Shown: positions 16,223-24,846, counted from the stretch's first letter. The stretch: DNA of 64,000 bases from Cronobacter muytjensii ATCC 51329 (GCF_001277195.1 NZ_CP012268.1:1116001-1180000); one strand, 5' to 3'. Program-made: numbers and translations. The notes: generated by a model from the sequence alone, not told the origin.

Positions 16223-16628
16223 ACCTTCTCCACATGTCAGGGCCCGCGCCCCGTTGATTTCTGTTACCGTCAGGCCGCCATCTTCCAGCGCCATCGCCCG
16301 TGGGGCAAGGCTAATTATGTATAAAAAAATGAAGCGGATAGCAATCGGCGCAGGGCGGATTCGCCAGGGGATTAACGAAGATATTAGTGGCGTTAGCGCA
16401 GCGGCTGCGAAGAACGACGTGCCGGGTTCATCCGGGCTTTACATCTTTTCGAAGCTAAAAGCGCCAGAAAGAATTTCAGGAGAAGCTTAACAGAACAATC
16501 CATTGTCTTATTGTTTCATCGTGACATCATTATAAATAACAGTGGTTCCTTAACAATTAACTGTGGCAGAATAGACAGCACTTGAAATTAACAAATCAAA
16601 AATAATTACCTTAGGTATGGCGCCTTAT
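16223..16628. other. Intergenic region upstream of the rcnB homologue
   Basis: About 400 bases with no well-supported gene. GC content drops from about 16490 rightward, marking the start of the AT-rich adhesin island. It should carry the leftward rcnB promoter; no RcnR-type G-tract operator was seen. A 57-codon rightward frame (16317-16490) lacks a good ribosome site. Confidence 0.4.
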
Positions 16629-16656
16629 ATAAAAACCCTGCATAATAGCAGGGCTG
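16629..16656 (-). terminator. Terminator of the lipoprotein gene
   Basis: A CCCTGC / GCAGGG stem with an ATAATA-type loop is followed on the reverse strand by TTTTTAT. It lies just after the stop codon of the lipoprotein gene. Confidence 0.85.
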
Positions 16657-16664
16657 TTAAATCA

Positions 16665-17126
16665 TTACTTTATTAATTGACTATTTACTACCACTTCATT
16701 TTCAACTATCAAACGTAAACTATAATTGCCTTTATGCCACTCTCCATTGTCAGGCTTCCAACCTTTGGAAAGTAAGTATTCAGCAGCATCAGAAATAGGT
16801 TTATTCATTACATGATCTGCTTCACTGGCAATCTGCTTATAACTTCCACTTGCTTGAGGCGCTTTTACATCACATTCACCATTAGCATCTTGCACTTGTG
16901 TACATCCTTCAGGTAAGTGCTTGTGAACTGATTGTGCATATTGTTTAGCTGCATTATCAAGGGCTTGTTTTTCAGCAGCAGCATAGATATTCGATTGTCT
17001 GTTTTGCTCTGCAAGATAGCATGTGTCTCGGCTAATACCCTGTGCTTCACATTTAGCCATACGATCAGCAGCAGAAGAACAGCCAGCCAGAGTTACAATT
17101 ATCGCAAGCAAGGTTAACTTTTTCAT
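16665..17126 (-). CDS. Small lipoprotein of unknown function
   Basis: 153 residues. The N-terminus MKKLTLLAIIVTLAGCSS is a lipoprotein signal with lipobox LAGC and the lipidated Cys at 16. Ser at +2 predicts outer-membrane sorting. Further cysteines occur in the mature part, including near CEAQGISRDTCY and CTQVQ...ECDV, and may form disulfides. No known domain is recognised. The ribosome site is GAGGTG upstream of ATG 17126. It is AT-rich and lies downstream of the trimeric autotransporter gene on the same strand, possibly as an accessory for adhesin assembly; this is inference from position only. Confidence 0.75.
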   Translation of the reverse strand: MKKLTLLAIIVTLAGCSSAADRMAKCEAQGISRDTCYLAEQNRQSNIYAAAEKQALDNAAKQYAQSVHKHLPEGCTQVQDANGECDVKAPQASGSYKQIASEADHVMNKPISDAAEYLLSKGWKPDNGEWHKGNYSLRLIVENEVVVNSQLIK

Positions 17127-17201
17127 TTGAACACCTCAACTATCACTATTAATATTATCATTTCAACTATTAATATGACCAGATTCAAAGTTACATTTAA
17201 G

Positions 17202-17336
17202 CTAGTCATTCATACAGTTTGAATTATCGTATGAAATATAAGAATCATACATGGTGCCTATCCAAAAACCAGTAAGCACTAATGCAAGCGAAACGAGAGC
17301 AGAAAGAAGGATGTTTTTAATCATGTTTGCTTTCAT
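17202..17336 (-). CDS. Small single-span membrane protein
   Basis: About 44 residues (or 40 if the ATG at 17324 is used) with one strong hydrophobic helix (IKNILLSALVSLALVLTGFW) and a polar Asn/Asp/Tyr-rich tail. Neither start has a strong ribosome site, so the boundary is uncertain; the frame is open further upstream only from a TTG. It lies between the autotransporter and lipoprotein genes on the same strand. Function unknown. Confidence 0.4.
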   Translation of the reverse strand: MKANMIKNILLSALVSLALVLTGFWIGTMYDSYISYDNSNCMND

Positions 17337-17449
17337 CAAAAGAATATAGAAAAGAAGCCGGTCCAACGCTATGTAACTGACAAATCCACACCAAGAGTGC
17401 CAGACAGACTTCTTATCTATACGCCCCATTATTGAGGCGTAAGATTTGA

Positions 17450-19050
17450 TTACCAACCGAAGGAAACACCCGCGCCTACAGTAGCACCGCCATAAGATCC
17501 AGCACCTACAGAAGCTTTAGTTACTACATGCTCAGAGACCCGAGCAGAGAAACCAACAGCTACAGCACCTTCTGCATCATTGCTGCCAACACCAACCCCT
17601 ACAGAGTAGTTTTGAGAGTCGGTTACTTGTGGGATGTTAGACATTGCAGCTACAGAAGCAATCCCCACAGCAGCGCGTTTACGGTTAGACTCAACATCGC
17701 TTTTCAGACTACGGAAAGCGTTATTACTCTCACTCTCCAGCGCCGTGATCCGTGATTCATGATTAGCCAGTGTGTTAGCGTGAGACTGAACAGCAGCGCT
17801 ATTAGCTTCACTACGAGCTTTAACATTAGCTACAGCAGATTTATTAGCAGCGGCTGCAGTTTGAGCGTCTACGGCTTGTTGTTGAGCGTATACGCTATTT
17901 GAGTAAGCGTTATTTGAGGTAGTTTTAGTAGTCGCTATTTTAGATGGTTTTGCAGAGATAACAATCTCTTGTTTGTTAGTGGTTGCAATACCATTTTTAG
18001 CATTATCTTCAATGACATCAGTAGAAGTAATAGCTTTGGTATTATCAACCTGAACGATATTCAGTTTTGGTTGTTCAACCTTCGGATAGATTGTTTCACT
18101 AGTAGTTGTAGCTTTGACCAATGTAGTGTTTACAACCGGAGTATCAATATGATCTGGTTTGTTAACTGTGTAATGGTTTCCTTAGTCGTTGGCTCACTTT
18201 TCACTAAAGGAGCCGAAACATCTGGAGTATCAACACGGGCAGGTTTGTTCGTGGTCACAATAGTTTCACTGGTAGTTTCAGCTTTAACCAGTTGAGCCGG
18301 AGCAGCTACCGGAGTAATAACATGTGTCGGTTTATTAACATTGGTTATTACTTCATTATTAGTATATGGCGTAACAGGGTTGATAGTGTCTGTAATCACT
18401 TTATCAGTTACATAGCTCTGTTTTACCGGTATGACTTCAACTTGTAATTTAGTTGGCGTGGCTACAGGTTGTTTAGCTGGAGTGAGGTTAACCATTTGCA
18501 TTACTGGTGCTTGTTGCTGTTTAACCGGAGCGCCATAGATAGCCAGTGGTGCAGGAGCTACAACTTTAAGCGGTACAGGCATTTTGTCAGGAGTAGCTTG
18601 CGGCAGTGGCTGAGGGATAGCCATATGAGCCGGAGGAACAGGCATCTTAGACGGTGTGCCGTAGATAGCCAGCGGAGCCGGAGCTTTGTTATAGGCAGGA
18701 ATTTTAGACGGTACAGGGATGCCATTCGGATCGTGTTTAACAATGGCAGGCATCGGTTGTTTGCCCGGAATAGCATCAGGTGCAGCAGTCGGAACTTTAT
18801 GCGGAGCCAATACAGGATACAACACCCCATGAGCATGACCAGCCGGAGCGTAAACAGAATCAGGAGCGTTATCAGCCTGATTCATGGCGCTGTTAAAACG
18901 GCTGATATGATTCAGTTGCGCGTTAAGCTGTGAAGCATTAGCGCTTACAGTTTCGTAGCCGTATTGAGTTTGAGCGGCATTAACAGATGAAGCCGCGATA
19001 GCGCCAAGTACAGCAACAGCAACTACAGTTTTCACATTTGAAGTTTTCAT
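17450..19050 (-). pseudogene. Trimeric autotransporter adhesin (YadA-anchor) gene with a frameshift
   Basis: Two reverse-strand frames make one gene. The first (from ATG 19050) has a signal peptide cut after SSVNA (about 25), then a Pro/Lys/Ala-rich passenger with repeats such as APAPLAIYG and KMPVP, and repeats of the type TTSETI...NKP...DTP. It stops at 18130. The second frame continues the same repeat (VNKPDHIDTPVVNTTLVKA), then a coiled-coil stalk with ANHESRITALESE and a C-terminal YadA-type anchor ending in VGAGVSFGW with a terminal aromatic residue. The break is a single missing base near 18164-18174, inside a repeat unit. Restoring it gives about 533 residues. Such proteins form trimers in the outer membrane and mediate adhesion. 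The break may be a true mutation, a phase-variable site or a sequencing error. The gene is AT-rich. Confidence 0.8.
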
Positions 19051-19428
19051 TTTAACCATCACCATTAACATTATTGATTTATTGAAAGCGGTTTCGCTTG
19101 CAAGCGCCTTAAACAGGCTTTGTCTCTATTAAAGAAACGCACTTAATTTATGAAGCGAACTATCCCGTATGGAAACGATTACAATTTTGACGTAGATCAC
19201 AAAAAGTATTGGTTGATGAATATTTCGTTGTATTAAAAACGAGAAGTATTGAAAAGATATTTCGAATGAAAGACAAAGCTGGATTAACGATGGTGATTTC
19301 TATTCTCAATATACTTGGTTTACTAGTACGTTATTAAAATACCTTATAAAAACGATATGCGTTTATAGCAGATAAATACATATTGGTAGTGTGATCGTCC
19401 ATATGCACAGAGGTAAGATGTAGAGTTG

Positions 19429-19533
19429 TTAGCGCTCTGGCTTTAAAAAACCACAGTATGAGAGTGACGATAAGAGGAAGAACATTAAAAGAGAACCGAT
19501 AAGGAAGGCCAAAGAAAGGTTAATAATTTTCAT
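19429..19533 (-). CDS. Possible 34-residue membrane peptide
   Basis: A reverse-strand frame beginning MKIINLSLAFLIG encodes one hydrophobic helix with a Cys near its end and a short basic tail (KPER). Only a weak purine-rich stretch precedes the start. It lies about 380 bases upstream of the autotransporter gene on the same strand, in AT-rich DNA. It may be a real small protein or chance. Confidence 0.3.
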   Translation of the reverse strand: MKIINLSLAFLIGSLLMFFLLSSLSYCGFLKPER

Positions 19534-20331
19534 ATACTACTTTCTTTCCCTCTTCTTCTACTAGCGGTCTGTTGTTCTTAGAGTGAAGCTTGTAGGAAAC
19601 TGTAAGTTTCTTAGGTATAGGAAATGTTTTAGGGAAATACTGCTCTAATATTTAAATTTAACGTTATTGTAATGATTATATCGGTATTAAAATTGATGTT
19701 TTATAGCCTTAGCTATGTATAGCATCGCTTAACACAGCAGTTATACGGGGAGCGTTGCGCCCCTCCAGGCTCCCGCGAAAGCTAACTAAACCCCCGTCAG
19801 GGGGTTGGCTTGCTCTTCCTGAGCTAAGGCTATAGTAAATTAATTACTTCCCAATTTAATATTGGAGATTGAAGCAATGACACCCAATAAATATATATTA
19901 TTAACCTGGCACGTAAAAAGAACGCAGCTAAAGCATTAGTTAAGTCTGGAACATCAAGAATATCAACATAAGTTTCTGGCAAATCTGAAAACCTTGCTTA
20001 TACGGTTATGTTGTGACGTTTTTGGTCTTTAGTATTTTCTCCCTTTTACTGGCGTTGTTTGTCTTTTGCTCCTGTCTTGCGTGAAGAAGGCAATGCCGGA
20101 CAGGGCCAGTAATTGGAAGCTTGCGACAATGACCACTTTCCTACGCTTTGTACACCCTAAGCGGAATACAAGCGGATGAACTCATTAAAGCGCTTGATTA
20201 CGTGATGCAGCTATTTCGAGTGTGATAACTGCTGTGATAAATCGAAAAATCTTGCACCCTGCCTACGGCCCCGGTTACACTAAGAACTTACAACTTGTTT
20301 GTGTGTAACTCATTGTTTTGTAATTGATTTG
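19534..20331. other. Gene-poor stretch upstream of thiM
   Basis: About 800 AT-rich bases with no gene longer than about 25 codons. It contains the structured inverted-repeat element at 19702-19834. Around 19877-19970 there are two short frames (one starting MTPNKYILLT, one reading NLARKKNAAKALV) that look like a decayed or shifted small gene. Near 20165-20230 a frame ending ADELIKALDYVMQLFRV is open but has no start. These look like remnants of a mobile or phage-like segment, which I cannot identify. Confidence 0.4.
19702..19834. other. Structured inverted-repeat element, possible non-coding RNA
   Basis: A 13-base arm TATAGCCTTAGCT (19702-19714) is exactly complementary to AGCTAAGGCTATA (19822-19834). 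Inside are two further hairpins: CGGGGAGC with GCTCCCG (one bulged base), and AACCCCC with GGGGGTT, the latter extended by AAGC/GCTT. The result is a three-way junction in a GC-rich core within AT-rich DNA. It resembles a folded small RNA, such as an antisense RNA of a prophage immunity system, or the footprint of a mobile element. I cannot assign a family. Confidence 0.45.
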
Positions 20332-20410
20332 ACTCGGGGTGCCCTTCTGCGTGAAGGCTGAGAAATACCCGTATTACCTGATCTGGATAATGCCAGCGTA
20401 GGGAAGTCAG
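20332..20410 (+). promoter_or_regulatory. TPP riboswitch (THI box)
   Basis: The sequence carries the conserved thi-box segments in order: ACTCGGGGTGCCC, the CTTCTGCGTGAAG arm, GGCTGAGAAATACCC, then ACCTGATCTGGATAATGCCAGCGTAGGGAAGT in parts. It is nearly identical to the E. coli thiM element. Binding of thiamine pyrophosphate sequesters the ribosome site of thiM, about 40 bases downstream. Confidence 0.97.
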
Positions 20411-20454
20411 ATGCCTGTCCGGTATCCCGTCTTCGCGCCTGGCAGGAGAGAATC

Positions 20455-21252
20455 ATGTCTTCTGACCTGCTTTGCGGCACCCATGCCGCGCCTGTTGTCA
20501 CTCAACTTTGCCGTCACGCTCCGCTGGTTCATTGCATCACTAATGATGTGGTGCAAAATTTCACGGCTAATGTCCTGCTCGCACTGGGCGCCTCGCCCGC
20601 AATGGTTGTGGATGCCGACGAAGCCGCGCAGTTCGCGGCCATCGCCGATGCCCTGCTGATTAATTTAGGTACGCTCACGCGCCCGCAGCAGCAGGGAATG
20701 CGCGCGGCTATCGACAGCGCCCGTGCGGCGGGAACGCCCTGGACGCTCGACCCGGTCGCGGTCGGCGCGCTGACGCTTCGCACGGACTTCGCGCATGAGA
20801 TTCTGGCGCAAAGGCCCGCGGCTATCCGCGCGAACGCATCGGAAATCCTCGCGCTGGCCGGTGTGAGCCGTGGCGGACGCGGCGTTGATGCCACCGAGAG
20901 CGCGCATCACGCCCGTGAAGCCGCGGCTGTGCTGGCTCGTCGCAGCGGCGCCGTCGTCGCGGTGACCGGCGAGGTCGATTACATCACCGACGGCGAGCGT
21001 ATGCTGGCGGTCAACGGCGGCACCACGATGCTGACGCGCGTGGTCGGCACCGGCTGCGCGCTCTCGGCGGTAGTGGCCGCCTGCTGTGCGCTGCCGGGCG
21101 ATCGTCTTGAGAATGTCGCGACGGCCTGCTGGCTGATGAAGCGCGCGGGCGAACAGGCGCTTGCTGTCGCGAAGGGGCCGGGCAGTTTCGCGTCCGCATT
21201 GCTCGACAGCCTGCATGCGCAGGCGTTCGGAGGTCACCATGCAACGCATTAA
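20455..21252 (+). CDS. thiM: Hydroxyethylthiazole kinase
   Basis: 265 residues, close to the 262 of E. coli ThiM. It phosphorylates 4-methyl-5-(2-hydroxyethyl)thiazole with ATP in thiamine salvage. Family features include the N-terminal PLVHCITNDVVQNFTAN segment, the DPVAVGALTLR stretch and the anion-hole/active-site region VVGTGCALSAVVAA near residue 200. The start follows AGGAGAGAATC. It is directly under a TPP riboswitch and overlaps thiD by 14 bases, forming the thiMD salvage operon. Confidence 0.96.
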   Translation: MSSDLLCGTHAAPVVTQLCRHAPLVHCITNDVVQNFTANVLLALGASPAMVVDADEAAQFAAIADALLINLGTLTRPQQQGMRAAIDSARAAGTPWTLDPVAVGALTLRTDFAHEILAQRPAAIRANASEILALAGVSRGGRGVDATESAHHAREAAAVLARRSGAVVAVTGEVDYITDGERMLAVNGGTTMLTRVVGTGCALSAVVAACCALPGDRLENVATACWLMKRAGEQALAVAKGPGSFASALLDSLHAQAFGGHHATH

Positions 21253-22039
21253 CGCGCTGACTATCGCTGGCACCGACCCGAGCGGCGGGGCGGGTATCCA
21301 GGCGGATCTGAAAACCTTTTCGGCACTGGGCGCTTATGGCACCTCGGTCATCACCGCGCTGGTGGCGCAGAACACGCGCGGCGTGCAGTCCGTGTACCGC
21401 ATTGAGCCGTCGTTTGTCGCCGCCCAGCTCGATTCGGTGCTAAGCGACGTGCGTATCGACACCACTAAAATCGGCATGCTGGCCGAAACGGACGTGGTTG
21501 AGGCCGTGGCGGAGCGGCTCTCGCGCTACCGGGTGCGCAATATCGTGCTGGATACCGTGATGCTTGCGAAAAGCGGCGATCCGCTGCTGAGCCCGTCGGC
21601 GGTGCGTACGCTGCGTGAACGGCTGCTGCCGCAGGTGGCGATTATCACGCCAAATCTGCCGGAGGCGGCGGCGCTGCTTGATACCGCCCACGCCCGCAGC
21701 GAGGCGGAGATGCGCCAGCAGGGCGAGGCGTTACTGGCGCTCGGCTGCGGCGCGGTGCTGATGAAAGGCGGCCATCTCAATGATGCCGAAAGCCCGGACT
21801 GGCTCTTTACCCGCGACGGCGCCACGCGCTTTACTGCGCCGCGCGTGGCGACGAAAAACACGCACGGCACCGGCTGTACGCTCTCCAGCGCGCTGGCGGC
21901 GCTGTACCCACGCCACTATGACTGGGTCCAAACCGTGACGGCGGCGAAAGCGTGGCTGACAAAAGCGCTGCAACAGGCGGATAGTCTGGAAGTAGGGGAG
22001 GGGATCGGGCCTGTCCATCATTTTCATGCATGGTGGTGA
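21239..22039 (+). CDS. thiD: Hydroxymethylpyrimidine/phosphomethylpyrimidine kinase
   Basis: 266 residues, identical in length to E. coli ThiD. The start at 21239 (MQRINALTIAGTDPSGG) has GGAGG just upstream; an earlier frame start at 21161 lies inside thiM and is rejected. It carries out two sequential phosphorylations of the thiamine pyrimidine moiety. Ribokinase-fold features include AGTDPSGGAGIQADLKTF at the N-terminus and NTHGTGCTLSSALAA near residue 215, which holds the catalytic Asp/Cys region of the family. It is coupled to thiM and shares its riboswitch control. Confidence 0.96.
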   Translation: MQRINALTIAGTDPSGGAGIQADLKTFSALGAYGTSVITALVAQNTRGVQSVYRIEPSFVAAQLDSVLSDVRIDTTKIGMLAETDVVEAVAERLSRYRVRNIVLDTVMLAKSGDPLLSPSAVRTLRERLLPQVAIITPNLPEAAALLDTAHARSEAEMRQQGEALLALGCGAVLMKGGHLNDAESPDWLFTRDGATRFTAPRVATKNTHGTGCTLSSALAALYPRHYDWVQTVTAAKAWLTKALQQADSLEVGEGIGPVHHFHAWW

Positions 22040-22184
22040 ACCGTGCCAGCAGAATAAACTGAAAATGCGCTCAGGTCTGGCAATCTGTGCTATTCAGTAC
22101 CAGGCTTAGACTGCCCGGTTAGCGGGTGGGTAAGGATCTTTTCGTCCGGCGGGCGTCGTCCGCCGACAATTACGGGAGCGTATG

Positions 22185-23237
22185 ATGACTGATATTGCGC
22201 AGTTGCTCGGCAACGATGCCGATAGCCTGTTACAGCACCGCTGTACGACCATTTCCTCCGACCAGCTTTATCTGCCAGGGCCGGATTATGTCGATCGCGT
22301 AATGATCGATAACAACCGGCCTCCGGCGGTGTTGCGAAATATGCAGACTCTCTATAACACCGGGCGCCTCGCGGGCACCGGCTATCTTTCTATTTTGCCG
22401 GTGGATCAGGGCGTCGAGCATTCGGCGGGCGCGTCGTTCGCAGCTAACCCGATGTATTTCGACCCGAAAAACATCGTCGAGCTGGCCATTGAAGCGGGCT
22501 GCAACTGCGTGGCCTCAACCTATGGCGTGCTGGCGTCGGTGTCGCGTCGCTACGCGCACCGTATTCCTTTCCTGGTCAAGATTAACCACAACGAAACCCT
22601 GAGCTACCCGACGCAATACGATCAGACGCTGTATGCGAGCGTTGAGCAGGCGTTCAATATGGGCGCGGTGGCGGTGGGGGCGACTATCTATTTCGGCTCC
22701 GAAGAGTCGCGTCGCCAGATTGAAGAAATTTCTGCCGCGTTTGAGCGCGCGCATGAGCTTGGCATGGTGACGGTGTTGTGGGCGTATCTGCGTAACAGCG
22801 GCTTTAAGAAAGAGGGCGTGGATTACCACTCCAGCGCCGACCTGACCGGTCAGGCCAACCATCTGGCAGCGACCATCGGCGCGGATATCGTGAAGCAGAA
22901 AATGGCGGAGAATAACGGCGGCTATAGCGCGCTGAAATTCGGCTATACCGACGATCGCGTCTATAGCAAGCTGACCACCGATAACCCTATCGATCTGGTG
23001 CGCTACCAGCTGGCGAACTGCTATATGGGCCGCGCGGGGCTTATCAACTCGGGTGGCGCGTCCGGCGGCGAGGCCGATCTCACCGATGCGGTACGCACGG
23101 CGGTTATCAACAAACGCGCGGGGGGCATGGGGCTTATTCTGGGGCGTAAGGCGTTTAAGAAAACGATGGCCGACGGTGTGAAGCTCATTAACGCGGTGCA
23201 GGATGTGTATCTGGACAAGAAAGTGACGATTGCCTGA
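22185..23237 (+). CDS. fbaB: Class I fructose-bisphosphate aldolase FbaB
   Basis: 350 residues and near-identical to E. coli FbaB (DhnA type). It cleaves fructose 1,6-bisphosphate to dihydroxyacetone phosphate and glyceraldehyde 3-phosphate, mostly during gluconeogenic growth. The Schiff-base lysine is Lys237 in ADIVKQKM. The sequence has two adjacent ATGs (22182 and 22185). The second gives the E. coli start and sits 6 bases after GGAG. The 5' leader contains a CGGCGG/CCGCCG hairpin just before the ribosome site. It ends in a strong terminator. Confidence 0.96.
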   Translation: MTDIAQLLGNDADSLLQHRCTTISSDQLYLPGPDYVDRVMIDNNRPPAVLRNMQTLYNTGRLAGTGYLSILPVDQGVEHSAGASFAANPMYFDPKNIVELAIEAGCNCVASTYGVLASVSRRYAHRIPFLVKINHNETLSYPTQYDQTLYASVEQAFNMGAVAVGATIYFGSEESRRQIEEISAAFERAHELGMVTVLWAYLRNSGFKKEGVDYHSSADLTGQANHLAATIGADIVKQKMAENNGGYSALKFGYTDDRVYSKLTTDNPIDLVRYQLANCYMGRAGLINSGGASGGEADLTDAVRTAVINKRAGGMGLILGRKAFKKTMADGVKLINAVQDVYLDKKVTIA

Positions 23238-23259
23238 CGGCGGTGTGGTTACGCATTGA

Positions 23260-23285
23260 AAACGCGCCTGCGGGCGCGTTTTTTG
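23260..23285 (+). terminator. fbaB terminator
   Basis: A perfect AACGCGCC / GGGCGCGTT hairpin is followed by a T run, 23 bases after the fbaB stop. Confidence 0.9.
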
Positions 23286-23316
23286 TGGGTGGGGTAAATG
23301 GTGTGGCGAGGTAAAC

Positions 23317-23543
23317 GGTGGGTGCGCTGCGCTTACCCGCCCTACGAAACCACAAAAGCCACCGCCGATGCCGTGTGTTTTCCTTTGCGGCTGCCCTTTG
23401 GCCGCGAGCCGGGATTGTTAAGGGGGCGGCGGCGAGCCCCCTTAACACGTTCGCGTGAGTATACGTGACAGAGAGAATCCGCGTTGTGGCGAACGGAACA
23501 GGTCACCAGGCGTACATATTCCTGAGTTCCATGGTTCACCCGT
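23317..23543. repeat. 227-bp non-coding repeat, copy A
   Basis: This region aligns without length change to 26347-26573, in the same orientation, with most bases identical. It begins with a REP-like palindrome (GGTGGGTGCGCTGCGCTTACC). It also contains a perfect 11-base-pair hairpin (GTTAAGGGGGC with GCCCCCTTAAC, 23417-23446). The reverse strand of both copies keeps a frame open (RERVKGARRRPLN, GSRPKGSR), but no ribosome site supports a gene. Confidence 0.85.
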
Positions 23544-23583
23544 ATTGAACAGGCAATGCCTTTCATTTGACGGCGGTGCTGAT

Positions 23584-23666
23584 GGTGGGTGCGCTGCGCT
23601 TACCCACCCTACAACGTTTCATACCGTTGCATCACTGGTAGGGCGGGTAAGCGTAGCGCACCCGCC
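23584..23666. repeat. Inverted pair of REP-like palindromes
   Basis: A 29-base element starting GGTGGGTGCGCTGCGC (23584-23612) recurs inverted at 23638-23666. The same element heads each copy of the 227-bp repeat (23317, 26347). An inverted pair between 3' gene ends is the usual layout of REP/BIME elements and can stabilise mRNA ends. Confidence 0.75.
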
Positions 23667-23696
23667 GTCCCGCAAACCGCGATGCCATACATCCAT

Positions 23697-24596
23697 TTAT
23701 TTAAGCAACGGACAATCCGGCGGCAGGCGGCAGTGCAGCGCCCCGGGCTTAATCACAATGTGGAAATGCTGGCCGCTCAGCGGTTCGCCGTCGAGGTTAA
23801 AGGTAATGTCGTGCGGGGCTGTTATTTCAAACCAGGCTGACGCGCCGTCGATAATATTCGGGCTGTCTTCCGGCTGCGTCAGCGTGGTAAAGAGCGCTGG
23901 CAGCAGCTCTTCACCGGTAAAAATGCGCAGTTGCAACAGCCCATCGTTAATCAGCGCCGCCGGACAAAGCTCCTGGCCGCCGCCCGCCTGACGCCCGTTA
24001 CCGATGCCGATAACCAGCGCGTCGCCCTGCCAGTGGAAATTCTCACCGCGAATCTCGCAGCGGTCCGCTTTCAGAGCGTCCATACGCATCAGACCGTGGA
24101 TCAGATACGACACGCCGCCAAGCGCCGCCTTCAGCCGCTCCGGCGTCTCGGTGGTAATGCGCGTGCCAAAACCGCCGGTAGCCATGTTAATAAACCAGGC
24201 TTTATCATTCACCTGCGCAATATCAATGGGCACCGCACGGCCTTCGATAGCCAGCTTCAGCGCCAGTTCGATATCGTCCGGCACGGCTGCGCTTGTCGCG
24301 AAATCATTGGCGGTGCCGAGCGGCAACAGGCCGAGCGCCGGACGTTTTTCCCCGGCGACCGACGCCAGCGCCGCTGCCACTTCGTTAATGGTGCCGTCGC
24401 CGCCTGCGGCAATCACCGTTTGCGCGCCCTGTTCAACGGCCTCACTGACATAGCGCCCCGCGTCGCCTTTCTCCCAGGTCACGCGCACATCCAGCGAGTG
24501 GCCCTGCTCGCGCAGCAGTTTTACGCTGCCGCGCAACACCTCATTATCAGCGCTTTTACCATTTAAAATCAGAAACGAACCTGGGGAACGGGACAT
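23697..24596 (-). CDS. yegS: Diacylglycerol kinase-family lipid kinase YegS
   Basis: 299 residues, identical in length to E. coli YegS. It belongs to the DAGK/sphingosine kinase family, and E. coli YegS phosphorylates phosphatidylglycerol in vitro. The nucleotide-binding GGDGTINEV motif is at about 66-74, followed by LPLGTANDFA at about 91-100. The start follows AGGAGTGCATTC. Downstream on the same strand are REP-like palindromes. It is monocistronic, separated from trhP by cyaR. Confidence 0.95.
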   Translation of the reverse strand: MSRSPGSFLILNGKSADNEVLRGSVKLLREQGHSLDVRVTWEKGDAGRYVSEAVEQGAQTVIAAGGDGTINEVAAALASVAGEKRPALGLLPLGTANDFATSAAVPDDIELALKLAIEGRAVPIDIAQVNDKAWFINMATGGFGTRITTETPERLKAALGGVSYLIHGLMRMDALKADRCEIRGENFHWQGDALVIGIGNGRQAGGGQELCPAALINDGLLQLRIFTGEELLPALFTTLTQPEDSPNIIDGASAWFEITAPHDITFNLDGEPLSGQHFHIVIKPGALHCRLPPDCPLLK

Positions 24597-24675
24597 GAAT
24601 GCACTCCTGTGAATACGGATTCACTGAGTTTATCGCAGAGTCTGGCGCGTCGCTTAAGAACTGGCTGAAAGGACA

Positions 24676-24762
24676 AAAAAATAAGCCTGCGTAAGGGAGA
24701 TTACGCAGGCTGAAGGAGGTGGTTCCTGGTACAACTGGCATTTATGGATTATGTTTTTCAGC
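24676..24762 (-). ncRNA. cyaR: CyaR small regulatory RNA
   Basis: The reverse strand reads GCTGAAAAACATAATCC at the 5' end, then the seed-bearing ACCACCTCCTT, then a terminator hairpin AGCCTGCGTAA / TTACGCAGGCT and a T run. This matches E. coli CyaR (RyeE) nearly throughout, and the location beside yegQ is conserved. CyaR is an Hfq-dependent RNA made when cAMP-CRP is active. In E. coli it represses ompX, luxS, nadE and yqaE by pairing near their ribosome sites. The seed region is unchanged here, so similar targets are expected. Confidence 0.96.
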
Positions 24763-24769
24763 GCCGGGG

Positions 24770-24812
24770 ATAATAACCGCTTTAAACATAACGGTTTGTG
24801 ATCCCATTCGAA
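24770..24812 (-). promoter_or_regulatory. cyaR promoter with CRP site
   Basis: TATTAT (reverse strand, 24770-24775) is spaced correctly as the -10 for a start at 24762. A CRP-like site TTCGA-N6-TCACA occupies 24797-24812, centred about 42 bases upstream of the start. That is the class II activator position. One half-site (TCACA) is perfect and the other is weak. This agrees with known CRP control of cyaR. Confidence 0.75.
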
Positions 24813-24846
24813 GAAACATTCGCGCGATAAAAATAACCCTTATAAA

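Noticed and set aside
16317..16490. 57-codon rightward frame starting MYKKMKRIAIG
   Set aside because: Ribosome site poor and no recognisable domain; spans the composition change upstream of rcnB.
19702..19834. Retron-type msr/msd region
   Set aside because: The terminal inverted repeats fit, but there is no reverse transcriptase gene anywhere nearby.
19877..19939. 20-codon frame MTPNKYILLT with a GGAG upstream
   Set aside because: Very short, and a neighbouring frame looks equally coding-like, which suggests a decayed gene rather than a functional one.
23342..23566. Small leftward frame in repeat copy A, with a relative in copy B (26372-26569)
   Set aside because: No ribosome site, and the similarity is explained by the DNA repeat itself; kept as an open question under the repeat finding.
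23317..23666. CRISPR array
   Set aside because: The repeated palindromes are irregularly spaced, few and partly inverted; no cas genes are present.
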